Origin: Dyadobacter diqingensis
GTDB lineage: Bacteria; Bacteroidota; Bacteroidia; Cytophagales; Spirosomataceae
Assembly: GCF_024220585.1 (NCBI RefSeq)
Contig: NZ_JAMXKF010000001.1
Coordinates: 62,001 to 126,000 of the forward strand
Direction of reading: 5' to 3'
DNA length: 64,000 nt
In this document: positions 57,133-64,000 of the stretch, in pieces
Numbering within the stretch: position 1 is the stretch's first letter
Layout: each line of letters begins with the position of its first letter
Notes under the pieces: generated by a model
The model's database searches: none
Told to the model about the DNA's origin: nothing
What the model saw: only the letters and a program-made list of their open reading frames with translations
Program-made: the position numbers and the translations under genes

Positions 57133-58059
57133 ATGCTAAAAAACAACCGTGCAAGTTACTTCTTGCTATTTTTTGCCGTACTTATAATTACTTCCTGTAG
57201 TAAGTTTTCCAAATTACAGAAGACTGGTACTGACCAGCAGAAGTATGATGCCGCCATGACTTACTATAAGAAGGGTGACTTCTATCGGTCCGGCCTTCTT
57301 TTTGAAGAACTTATACCTTTACTTAAGGGTAGCAATGAGTCAGAATTGGCGCAGTTTTATTACGCTTATACGCAATATCAGCAAGGCCAGTACAACACGA
57401 GCCAGTTTTTGTTTAAGAAGTTTTACGATACTTATGCAAGAAGTGATTTCGCTCAGGAGGCATTGTATATGCACGCTTTCTCTCTGTATAAGGATTCTGC
57501 CCCGCACAATTTAGATCAGGCCAGTACTTTCACGGCGATCTCAGCAATGCAGGACTTTATCAATACTTATCCGCAAAGCACTTTTAGAGATGAGTGTACC
57601 AAATATATTCTTGAACTGCGTGAAAAACTTGAATTGAAAGCTTACGATAAGGCTAAGTTATATTATAAAATCAGTGAATTTAACCCGATGTCGCTGAAAG
57701 CAGCGGTTATCTCCATTGATAATTTCCGTAAAGATTTCCCTGATTCTAAATTTAATGAGGAACTGGCGTTTCTGAAAGTGGAGTCTCAGTACAATTTGGC
57801 CTCAAACAGTTTTCTTGTAAAACAGAAAGACAGATATCTTGAAGTGATCAAGTTTTACAAAGAAATGGTAGATAAATATCCTACCGGTAAATACCTGAGC
57901 AACGCGGAGAAAATGTACGATGACAGCCAGAAACAACTGGAAATTATCGCACAAGCTGAAAAGGAACGTCAGAAACTATTGGAAACTCAGCCTGATTCAG
58001 GTTCTAAGCCAACAAAAGTTACCGCGTCTAACAACAGCACAGATCAAAAGCAAAATTAA
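57133..58059 (+). CDS. bamD: Outer membrane assembly lipoprotein BamD
   Basis: This 308-residue protein has lipobox IITSCSKF and TPR repeats (QKYDAAMTYYKKGDFYRSG; AQFYYAYTQYQQGQYNTSQ) followed by the BamD-type third and fourth repeats. BamD is part of the complex that folds beta-barrel proteins into the outer membrane. The C-terminal tail is Lys/Gln-rich and specific to this group. rpoZ follows 57 bases later, a conserved Bacteroidota arrangement. Confidence 0.9.
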   Translation: MLKNNRASYFLLFFAVLIITSCSKFSKLQKTGTDQQKYDAAMTYYKKGDFYRSGLLFEELIPLLKGSNESELAQFYYAYTQYQQGQYNTSQFLFKKFYDTYARSDFAQEALYMHAFSLYKDSAPHNLDQASTFTAISAMQDFINTYPQSTFRDECTKYILELREKLELKAYDKAKLYYKISEFNPMSLKAAVISIDNFRKDFPDSKFNEELAFLKVESQYNLASNSFLVKQKDRYLEVIKFYKEMVDKYPTGKYLSNAEKMYDDSQKQLEIIAQAEKERQKLLETQPDSGSKPTKVTASNNSTDQKQN

Positions 58060-58062
58060 CAT

Positions 58063-58078
58063 GACCGGTGCGCCGGTC
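58063..58078 (+). other. GC-rich hairpin between bamD and rpoZ
   Basis: GACCGG and CCGGTC pair perfectly around a 4-base loop, right after the bamD stop. No U-run follows, so it may be a partial terminator or processing signal in the bamD-rpoZ transcript. Confidence 0.4.
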
Positions 58079-58116
58079 CATACATAAAGATTTTTAACTA
58101 TATCATCAAAGTAAGC

Positions 58117-58428
58117 ATGGCAACGAATCCATCCATCATTACCCGCGATACGGACAAAATAGCTGACGTAACTGGGAATTTATATGAGTCGGTATCGGTA
58201 ATCTCAAAAAGAGCGCGTCAGATATCCAGCAAAATGAAAGAGGAACTCAATAACAAGCTTGCTGAGTTCGCTTCGGGAGTTGACAATCTGGAAGAGGTTT
58301 TTGAAAACCGTGAGCAGATCGAAATCTCTAAATTCTACGAGCGTATGCCTAAAGCAGGCAGCATTGCTATTGATGAATTTATCGAAGGAAAAACTTATCA
58401 TAGCTATAGAGATAGTTCTGAAGAATAA
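58117..58428 (+). CDS. rpoZ: RNA polymerase omega subunit
   Basis: This 103-residue protein resembles the omega/Rpb6-type subunit in Bacteroidota: YESVSVISKRARQISSKMKE is the conserved helix, followed by a C-terminal part of the KFYERMPKAGSIAIDEF kind. Omega helps assemble and stabilise RNA polymerase. The gene lies between bamD and coaBC, a conserved neighbourhood. The sequence is diverged from the enterobacterial protein, as usual for the phylum. Confidence 0.8.
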   Translation: MATNPSIITRDTDKIADVTGNLYESVSVISKRARQISSKMKEELNNKLAEFASGVDNLEEVFENREQIEISKFYERMPKAGSIAIDEFIEGKTYHSYRDSSEE

Positions 58429-58451
58429 TTTCTGATTATTCTTTTACATAA

Positions 58452-58500
58452 AAAACCAGTCGTAAACATTAATTTTGTTCTTACGACTGGTTTTGCTTTA
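58452..58500 (+). terminator. Rho-independent terminator after rpoZ
   Basis: Arms AAAACCAGTCGTAA and TTACGACTGGTTTT (14 bp, perfect, 15-base loop) are followed by a T-rich stretch. It could work in both directions but only the plus-strand gene needs it here. Confidence 0.75.
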
Positions 58501-58589
58501 ACGGGAATCCTGTTGCGGTAAGTGACTTGTAAAATTCCTGTCGTCATAAAACTCAATCATAAAATAAACGTGCTTCTGCATTTTAAAGG

Positions 58590-59798
58590 TTGGATCTAAA
58601 AGGCAAAAAAATATTGCTTGGGGTTTCAGGCAGCATAGCGGCTTATAAATCTGCGTTACTTGTCAGATTGCTCGTCAAAGAAGGAGCGGAAGTCCAGGTC
58701 GTGATGACCGGTTCTGCCCAACAATTTATCACCCCCCTGACCCTCGGAACATTATCCAAACGCCCGGTATACAGCTCTTTTACCCAGTCTGAAAACGGAA
58801 CATGGAACAATCACGTCGACCTTGGTTTATGGGCCGACGTGATGCTGATAGCACCTGCCACCGCCAGAACACTATCCAAATGCGCCACCGGAAACTGTGA
58901 TGATTTATTGACGGCGATTTACCTTTCGGCACGCTGCCCCGTATTTTTTGCACCTGCCATGGATGTCGACATGTACCGGCATCCGTCAACGCAGCAAAAC
59001 CTCAATACACTGATCAACTGCGGAAACCATATTATTGAAGCTGAATATGGCGAACTCGCCAGTGGATTGATTGGAGAAGGCCGACTGGCAGAACCAGAAA
59101 AAATTACGGCTGATCTGATCGCCCATTTTGCTAAAAAACCTGTCGCGGCCAAAAAAAGAGTATTGATTACCGCAGGTCCCACTGCTGAGCCGATAGATCC
59201 CGTGCGGTATATCAGTAACCGGTCTTCCGGAAAAATGGGTTACGCTATCGCCAAAGCGTTTGCTCAGGCCGGCGCTCAGGTAACGCTTATAAGCGGGCCA
59301 ACCAATCTGCCGACGCCGGACGAGACAATCAAACGGGTTAACGTGGAAACGGCAAAACAAATGCTTGATAAAACGCAGGAGCATTTCGGTGAAAATGACC
59401 TGATTATCTTCTCTGCTGCGGTTGCTGATTATACGCCGGCACATGTTGCCGATCAAAAAATAAAAAAGCAGGGAAATGAAATGCAACTGGACCTGATCAA
59501 AACGGGTGACATTGCCGGGACATTAGGTTTACAAAAAAAAGACGGGCAATTGCTAGTGGGTTTCGCGCTCGAAACTGAAAATGAGCTGGAACATGCGAAG
59601 GACAAATTACATCGTAAAAACTTTGACTATATTATCCTGAATTCGCTTAATGATGCCGGATCCGGATTTGCACACGATACCAACAAAATTACCGTTATTG
59701 ATAAACTGGAAAATGTCCAGCATTTTCCTCTGAAATCAAAACACGAGGTAGCACAAGATATTTTAAATATTATACTGAATAAATGGAGCGAAGCATGA
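58590..59798 (+). CDS. coaBC: Bifunctional phosphopantothenoylcysteine decarboxylase / synthase
   Basis: This 402-residue protein makes 4'-phosphopantetheine from phosphopantothenate and cysteine in coenzyme A synthesis. CoaC part: ILLGVSGSIAAYKSALLVR, the catalytic His in NNHVDLGLWADVMLIAPAT, and PAMDVDMYRHP. CoaB part: VLITAGPTAEPIDPVRYIS, SSGKMGYAIA, and the KIKK motif. The start is TTG at 58590; a TAA just upstream in the same frame excludes an earlier start and there is no nearby ATG. Its end overlaps the start of the next gene. Confidence 0.95.
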   Translation: MDLKGKKILLGVSGSIAAYKSALLVRLLVKEGAEVQVVMTGSAQQFITPLTLGTLSKRPVYSSFTQSENGTWNNHVDLGLWADVMLIAPATARTLSKCATGNCDDLLTAIYLSARCPVFFAPAMDVDMYRHPSTQQNLNTLINCGNHIIEAEYGELASGLIGEGRLAEPEKITADLIAHFAKKPVAAKKRVLITAGPTAEPIDPVRYISNRSSGKMGYAIAKAFAQAGAQVTLISGPTNLPTPDETIKRVNVETAKQMLDKTQEHFGENDLIIFSAAVADYTPAHVADQKIKKQGNEMQLDLIKTGDIAGTLGLQKKDGQLLVGFALETENELEHAKDKLHRKNFDYIILNSLNDAGSGFAHDTNKITVIDKLENVQHFPLKSKHEVAQDILNIILNKWSEA

Positions 59799-60715
59799 AA
59801 AGGTTTATCATTCTTTTTTTAGGTTTAACCGGATTTTTTCCCGGCACGGCATCTGCTCAGGAATTGCTATTTACGGTCAGCCTCAACTATGACCAGCTGG
59901 TTGCACAGCAAAAAACGGATCCGCAGTCTATGACCAAGCTGCAATCCTATATCAGCGACTTCCTGAACAATACGAGCTGGACCAAAGAAACTTTCTCCAA
60001 AGACGAAAGAATAAAGTGTAAGCTCAATATTAACCTTACGCGCTCAGTAACCCAGGGGACTTTTGAAGGAACTGCCCAGCTGATCATTGCCCGCCCGGTA
60101 TTTAATGCCAGCTATGAAACCGTGCTGTTCAGTTTTGTAGACAGAAATTTCTCCTTTAATTACCTGCCAACAACCCAGTTATATTTCAACGAAAACAGCT
60201 ATACAGACGAGCTGCCCTATATTTTAGCATTTTACGCATACACGGCACTGATCTTTGACTTCGATTCATTCAGTAATCTTGGCGGGACACCTTATCTTCA
60301 AAAAGCATTTAACCTGGCAAATCTTGCATCCGGTGCTCCTTCAGCGGCCAAGGGCTGGGATCAGCGAAAAAGTGCAGATTCCCGTAACCGATACTGGTTG
60401 ATCGAAAATCTGATGAGCCAGCAGTTTATTCCGTTCAGAGAAAGTCTTTACAACTATTACCGTCAGGGACTTGACGTCGCAACGCAAAATCCGGCGCAGA
60501 CCCGTACCAAAACGCTGGATTTGTTAAACTCGATCAAGGCAGTGGCACAGTTAAGGCCAGGCAGTGTTGTCGTTAACTCATTTTTTGATTCAAAGTCCGA
60601 CGAGATTTTCCAGATTATGAAAGAGGCCACGCCGGAAGAGAAAAAAGCAGCGCAGTCCATCCTGGTGAACCTGGATCCATCCAAAACCCAGCTTTATCAG
60701 AAACTTACCCAATAA
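59795..60715 (+). CDS. DUF4835 (PorD-like) exported protein
   Basis: The ATG at 59795 overlaps the end of coaBC by 4 bases and gives a clean signal peptide (MKRFIILFLGLTGFFPG then TASA); an ATG at 59783 adds four residues. The family DUF4835 is found only in Bacteroidota, and annotation pipelines often call it PorD; it is usually encoded between coaBC and recN. Conserved features visible include VSLNYDQL near the start, WTKETFSKDERIKC, and a C-terminal KTQLYQKL ending. The role in type IX secretion is reported for the family name but not shown by this sequence. Confidence 0.85.
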   Translation: MKRFIILFLGLTGFFPGTASAQELLFTVSLNYDQLVAQQKTDPQSMTKLQSYISDFLNNTSWTKETFSKDERIKCKLNINLTRSVTQGTFEGTAQLIIARPVFNASYETVLFSFVDRNFSFNYLPTTQLYFNENSYTDELPYILAFYAYTALIFDFDSFSNLGGTPYLQKAFNLANLASGAPSAAKGWDQRKSADSRNRYWLIENLMSQQFIPFRESLYNYYRQGLDVATQNPAQTRTKTLDLLNSIKAVAQLRPGSVVVNSFFDSKSDEIFQIMKEATPEEKKAAQSILVNLDPSKTQLYQKLTQ

Positions 60716-60753
60716 GTTTTTTCAAATTTATTTTTAGTTATAAAAACAGACTT

Positions 60754-60981
60754 ATGAGTAAACGCCTGGTTCGAATTAATTCCGAGAATATTTTCCGGGA
60801 ACTTGAAAAGTTGAAAGGTGTGGAGCTTAATGCAATATCCCAAACGGGAAAAACATATTTCGGCAAGCTGGTCTCTGTTACAAATGAGTACCTGACGATG
60901 CTTGATACCAGACGACACAGCCACAAACTGGCTATACCGGATCTTTATGAAGTTGTTTACGACGAGCAGAGCAAGTTTTAA
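60754..60981 (+). CDS. Small Sm-like or unknown protein
   Basis: This 75-residue protein, soluble, has a strand pattern (LKGVELNAISQTGKTYFGKL, VTNEYLTMLD, KLAIPDLYEVVYD) that resembles an Sm/LSm-type or small beta-barrel fold. It lies between DUF4835 and recN on the same strand with ordinary spacing. No name can be given with confidence; the gene is probably real because of its composition and position. Confidence 0.55.
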   Translation: MSKRLVRINSENIFRELEKLKGVELNAISQTGKTYFGKLVSVTNEYLTMLDTRRHSHKLAIPDLYEVVYDEQSKF

Positions 60982-61140
60982 AACACGCTTTATCCTGACA
61001 ATTGGTAAGGTATCGTATTAAAGAACCACCAGCGTTTCCTATTTGTTGATAACATAGCTATATTCGTGTCAAAGTCGAACCAATACCACTTGGAACCGTG
61101 GCCAGGTTTTACCAACGTTGACAATCTGCTTACATAAGGC

Positions 61141-62799
61141 ATGCTTTCAAATTTACTTATTAAAAATTACGCCCTGATCAAGCAACTGGAAATGTCGCCT
61201 GATCCCGGACTGAATATTATTACAGGTGAAACGGGTGCAGGTAAATCGATTATGCTCGGTGCGATTGGTCTTTTGCTTGGTAATCGGGCTGATATCAAGT
61301 CGCTTTATGATCCTAACGAAAAGTGTGTAATCGAAGGTAGTTTCGATCTTTCCGGTTATGATCTTTCCCCTAACTTCGAAGAAGAAAATCTTGATTTTGC
61401 GGAAGAATGCATTGTACGCAGGGAAATTTCTGTGGCAGGAAAATCGCGTGCTTTCATCAACGATACGCCGGTTAACCTGGATACGCTAAAAAGAATCAGT
61501 GGCCAATTGCTGGATATCCACTCCCAGCACGACTCCATTTTGCTTGGGAGCAATGAATTTCAGTTGCAGGTTGTCGATACTTACGCCGAAAATTTCGGCT
61601 TGCTTCACGCCTACCGTAAAAACTTCAATGCCTACAAAGAGGCAGCCCGGGCATACGAGGCTTTAAAAAACGAAGCAGTTCAATTAAGAAAAGCATTCGA
61701 TTACGATCAGTTTTTATATCAGGAATTAAGTAACGCAGGTCTTCAGAGTGATGAGCAAAACCAGCTTGAACAAGAGCTGACGATCCTTGAAAATGCAGTT
61801 GAAATCCGTGAAAGGCTTCAACTGGCATATGCCTATCTGGACAATCCGGACAATTCCATTCTTGAATTTCTGAAAAGTGCCGTTTCGTCTATCACGCAAG
61901 CAAGCAGACTTGTGCCGGCCTATGAGCCGTTACGCGAAAGAGCACAAAGCAGCCTGATAGAATTACGTGATCTGGCGGATGAGATCGATACAATAAGTTC
62001 TTCTGTGGATATCGATGAAGGCCGGACAGAGCTGGTTCGCGAACGGCTTGATTTGATTTATCAATTGCAAAAAAAGCACCACGCTTCAACCATTGAGGAA
62101 CTGATCAGCATTCACGACGAGCTTGGAAAGAAAGTAGGTACTGTTCAGAATCTTGACGAATCACTAGCGAAAGCGCAAAAAGCAGTCTCGAAAACCGAGG
62201 AAGTGATGCTGAAAAGTGCTCAGTCCTTGTCAAAAGAACGCCATAAGGTGATTAAGACGATAGAGTCACTGATCATTGAACGTTTGATCGAACTTGGAAT
62301 TCCTAATGCGTCGCTATCCATACAAATTACTGAAACGCAGCCTACCAGCGAAGGAATCGATTCGATCGCCTTTCTGTTCAGTGGTAATAAAGGACTGGCC
62401 TTGCAGGAATTACGTCAGGTTGCATCGGGTGGAGAGTTCTCTCGTCTGATGATGGTTATCAAGTATATTCTTGCCGATAAACGTAAGCTTCCGACTATTA
62501 TTTTTGACGAAATTGATACGGGGGTTTCCGGCGAAATTGCGAAAAAGATGGGCAAGATGATGATCAAAATGTCGGATAATCACCAGATTATTGCCATCAC
62601 CCATTTACATCAGATCGCCAGCAGCGGAAAAGCGCATTACTTTGTTTATAAAGATCACTCGTCTGAGAAAACAGTGAGTAAGATCAAGAAATTGTCGATT
62701 GATGAACGTGTGATGGAAATTGCACAGATGATCGGTGGGCATAACCCTACCGAGTCTGTCATCAATAATGCTCGTGAAATGATTTTAAAGGCTAATTAA
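61141..62799 (+). CDS. recN: DNA repair protein RecN
   Basis: This 552-residue SMC-like ATPase works in double-strand break repair. Walker A is ITGETGAGKSIML at about residue 28-40. RecN-specific motifs follow: LDIHSQHDSILL, a long coiled coil (about 150-370), the signature VASGGEFSRLMMVIKYI and Walker B TIIFDEIDTGVSGEIA. The D-loop and H-loop (IAITHLHQIAS) are present. Length is normal. It closes the coaBC-DUF4835-recN block. Confidence 0.95.
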   Translation: MLSNLLIKNYALIKQLEMSPDPGLNIITGETGAGKSIMLGAIGLLLGNRADIKSLYDPNEKCVIEGSFDLSGYDLSPNFEEENLDFAEECIVRREISVAGKSRAFINDTPVNLDTLKRISGQLLDIHSQHDSILLGSNEFQLQVVDTYAENFGLLHAYRKNFNAYKEAARAYEALKNEAVQLRKAFDYDQFLYQELSNAGLQSDEQNQLEQELTILENAVEIRERLQLAYAYLDNPDNSILEFLKSAVSSITQASRLVPAYEPLRERAQSSLIELRDLADEIDTISSSVDIDEGRTELVRERLDLIYQLQKKHHASTIEELISIHDELGKKVGTVQNLDESLAKAQKAVSKTEEVMLKSAQSLSKERHKVIKTIESLIIERLIELGIPNASLSIQITETQPTSEGIDSIAFLFSGNKGLALQELRQVASGGEFSRLMMVIKYILADKRKLPTIIFDEIDTGVSGEIAKKMGKMMIKMSDNHQIIAITHLHQIASSGKAHYFVYKDHSSEKTVSKIKKLSIDERVMEIAQMIGGHNPTESVINNAREMILKAN

Positions 62800-62828
62800 T
62801 TAGCGTTATGAATAACCCCACATAAACT

Positions 62829-63260
62829 ATGAAACAATATTTACTTGCCCTCGGAATAAGTGCCTTGCTTTTTTCATGTAACAAAGATGCCGACAGGGTC
62901 CTGGAACTTGAAAGTGAAGTGATGCAGATCCATGATGACGTGATGCCACAAATGGACGATATCATGACATTAAAATCAAAGTTGTCCAAAAAAATCATGC
63001 GCATGGATAGCCTTCAGAATGAGGGTGTGGCTGGGAATAATCTGGCAGAGGAACGTATGAAAGCGACTGAAATTAATCAGAAACTAAACGAATCTGATAA
63101 GTTGATGATGGACTGGATGCACTCTTATCGTGGTGACTCTGCGAAGAAGCTTAAAGCTGCCGACGCCATTATCTATTTTGAGAGCCAGAAAAGTAAAATT
63201 ATTGAGGTTAAGGAAATAACTTCCAAAACAATACAGGAAGCGAAATCATTTTTAGATTAA
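62829..63260 (+). CDS. Helical lipoprotein, unknown
   Basis: This 143-residue protein has lipobox LLFSCNKD. The mature part is almost wholly helical and charged with Met-rich heptads (VMQIHDDVMPQMDDIMTL; ESDKLMMDWMHSY). The Met/His/Asp-rich helices could bind copper and the next gene encodes an SCO-type copper protein, but that link is a guess. Probably co-transcribed with the SCO gene, 6 bases apart. Confidence 0.7.
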   Translation: MKQYLLALGISALLFSCNKDADRVLELESEVMQIHDDVMPQMDDIMTLKSKLSKKIMRMDSLQNEGVAGNNLAEERMKATEINQKLNESDKLMMDWMHSYRGDSAKKLKAADAIIYFESQKSKIIEVKEITSKTIQEAKSFLD

Positions 63261-63266
63261 AAGAAC

Positions 63267-63932
63267 ATGTTTGGTTTACAGTACAAAAGACATTACAGTG
63301 CGGTAGTTGTTTTGCTGATCACAGCAATTACCTTGTGGAGTTGTAACGGTGAGAAGAAAAAATTGCCAATACTTGGCGAGCGTGACTGGGTAACAAAAAA
63401 AGTTGACGGAAAAGAAGTAGTTGATACAATTTACAATCAAATTCCACCTTTCTCCTTTACAAATCAATATGGAGATACCATCACTGAAAAAGTTGTGGAG
63501 GGGAAAATTTATGTGACCGACTTTTTCTTCACATCCTGCCCTACCATTTGTCCGGTTATGAAAAGACAAATGACCAAAGTTTACAAGGAGTTTAAAGGTA
63601 ATCCGGAGGTTATGATTCTTTCGCATACCATTGACCCTGAGCATGACACGCCAAAAGTGCTCAATACTTTTGCAAAAGATTTGGGTGTTGAGGGAAATCA
63701 ATGGCAGTTTCTTACCGGTCCAAAGGAGAATATTTATGCAATCGGCCAAAAAAGTTATTTGTCGGCCGCACAGGAAGACAGGACCGCAGAAGGCGGATTT
63801 TTGCACAGTGGTGCATTTATTTTGATCGACAAGGATAAATATATCCGTGGTATGTACGACGGAACGACCGAGGAAGGAACGCAGAAGCTGATGCGTGACA
63901 TGAAAATTTTATTAGAAGAGTACAAAAAATAG
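63267..63932 (+). CDS. SCO1/SenC-family copper metallochaperone lipoprotein
   Basis: This 221-residue protein has a lipoprotein-like signal (ITLWSCNGE). It is a thioredoxin fold with the SCO copper motif TSCPTICPVM (CxxxC) and the conserved His in GGFLHSGAFILI. SCO proteins deliver copper to the CuA site of cytochrome oxidase or act in redox control. The length and motif spacing are normal. Confidence 0.9.
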   Translation: MFGLQYKRHYSAVVVLLITAITLWSCNGEKKKLPILGERDWVTKKVDGKEVVDTIYNQIPPFSFTNQYGDTITEKVVEGKIYVTDFFFTSCPTICPVMKRQMTKVYKEFKGNPEVMILSHTIDPEHDTPKVLNTFAKDLGVEGNQWQFLTGPKENIYAIGQKSYLSAAQEDRTAEGGFLHSGAFILIDKDKYIRGMYDGTTEEGTQKLMRDMKILLEEYKK

Positions 63933-63955
63933 TTTGTCTTCGGACATTCAGATTG

Positions 63956-64000
63956 ATGATAAAAAAAGCATTATTACTTTTTACGGCCTTTGCTGCATTT
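63956..64000 (+). CDS. Start of an exported protein, cut by the window end
   Basis: An ATG at 63956 begins a frame that is open to the window edge and encodes a signal-like head (MIKKALLLFTAFAAF). Only 15 codons are visible, so no function can be given. Confidence 0.5.
   Translation, partial: MIKKALLLFTAFAAF

Overview
The window looks like a Bacteroidota chromosome, probably Cytophagales (Dyadobacter or a related Spirosomaceae genus). This rests on the conserved block lptA-like / T9SS-sorted protein / bamD / rpoZ / coaBC / DUF4835 / recN, on TAnnTTTG-type promoter elements, and on the T9SS C-terminal sorting domain. The genus is inferred, not proven.

Layout. (1) Positions 3-7134, plus strand: a tubulin-like GTPase cut by the window edge, a membrane-anchored trypsin-like protease, a lipoprotein, a broken glutamate racemase fragment, two small YbjN-like proteins, a stand-alone VirD4/TraG-type ATPase and a small unknown. 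(2) 7147-10674, minus: an exported TPR protein and an exported caspase. (3) 10845-13551, plus: an AT-rich island of unknown proteins, two of whose reading frames join exactly through an A AAA AAG slippery heptamer. (4) 13560-19869, minus: ECF-type sigma factor, two anti-sigma-like membrane TPR proteins, a lipocalin-like protein, an unknown and a caspase. (5) 19984-50021, minus: a long array holding SrfB (Hsp70/actin-like ATPase), a GrpE-like partner, SrfC (dynamin-like GTPase), two SrfA-like membrane proteins (one fused to a subtilisin, one to a DUF2135-like domain), six more exported caspases with WD40, TPR or Sel1 repeats, and several exported unknowns. (6) 50021-53000: pseudogene remnants (alcohol dehydrogenase, acetyltransferase-like), a tyrosine integrase and tRNA-Ser(UGA), which together look like one end of a genomic island. 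(7) 53198-64000: ordinary housekeeping genes.

How it may work (inference). Regions 1-5 look like one large accessory system. The NTPase core (tubulin-like, SrfB, SrfC, VirD4-like) would sense or remodel something at the inner membrane. SrfA-like proteins cross the membrane, and an unusually large set of exported proteases (eight caspase-like, one subtilisin, one trypsin) lies on the far side. The locus resembles a conflict, defence or envelope-surveillance system more than metabolism. I do not know of a description of this full combination.
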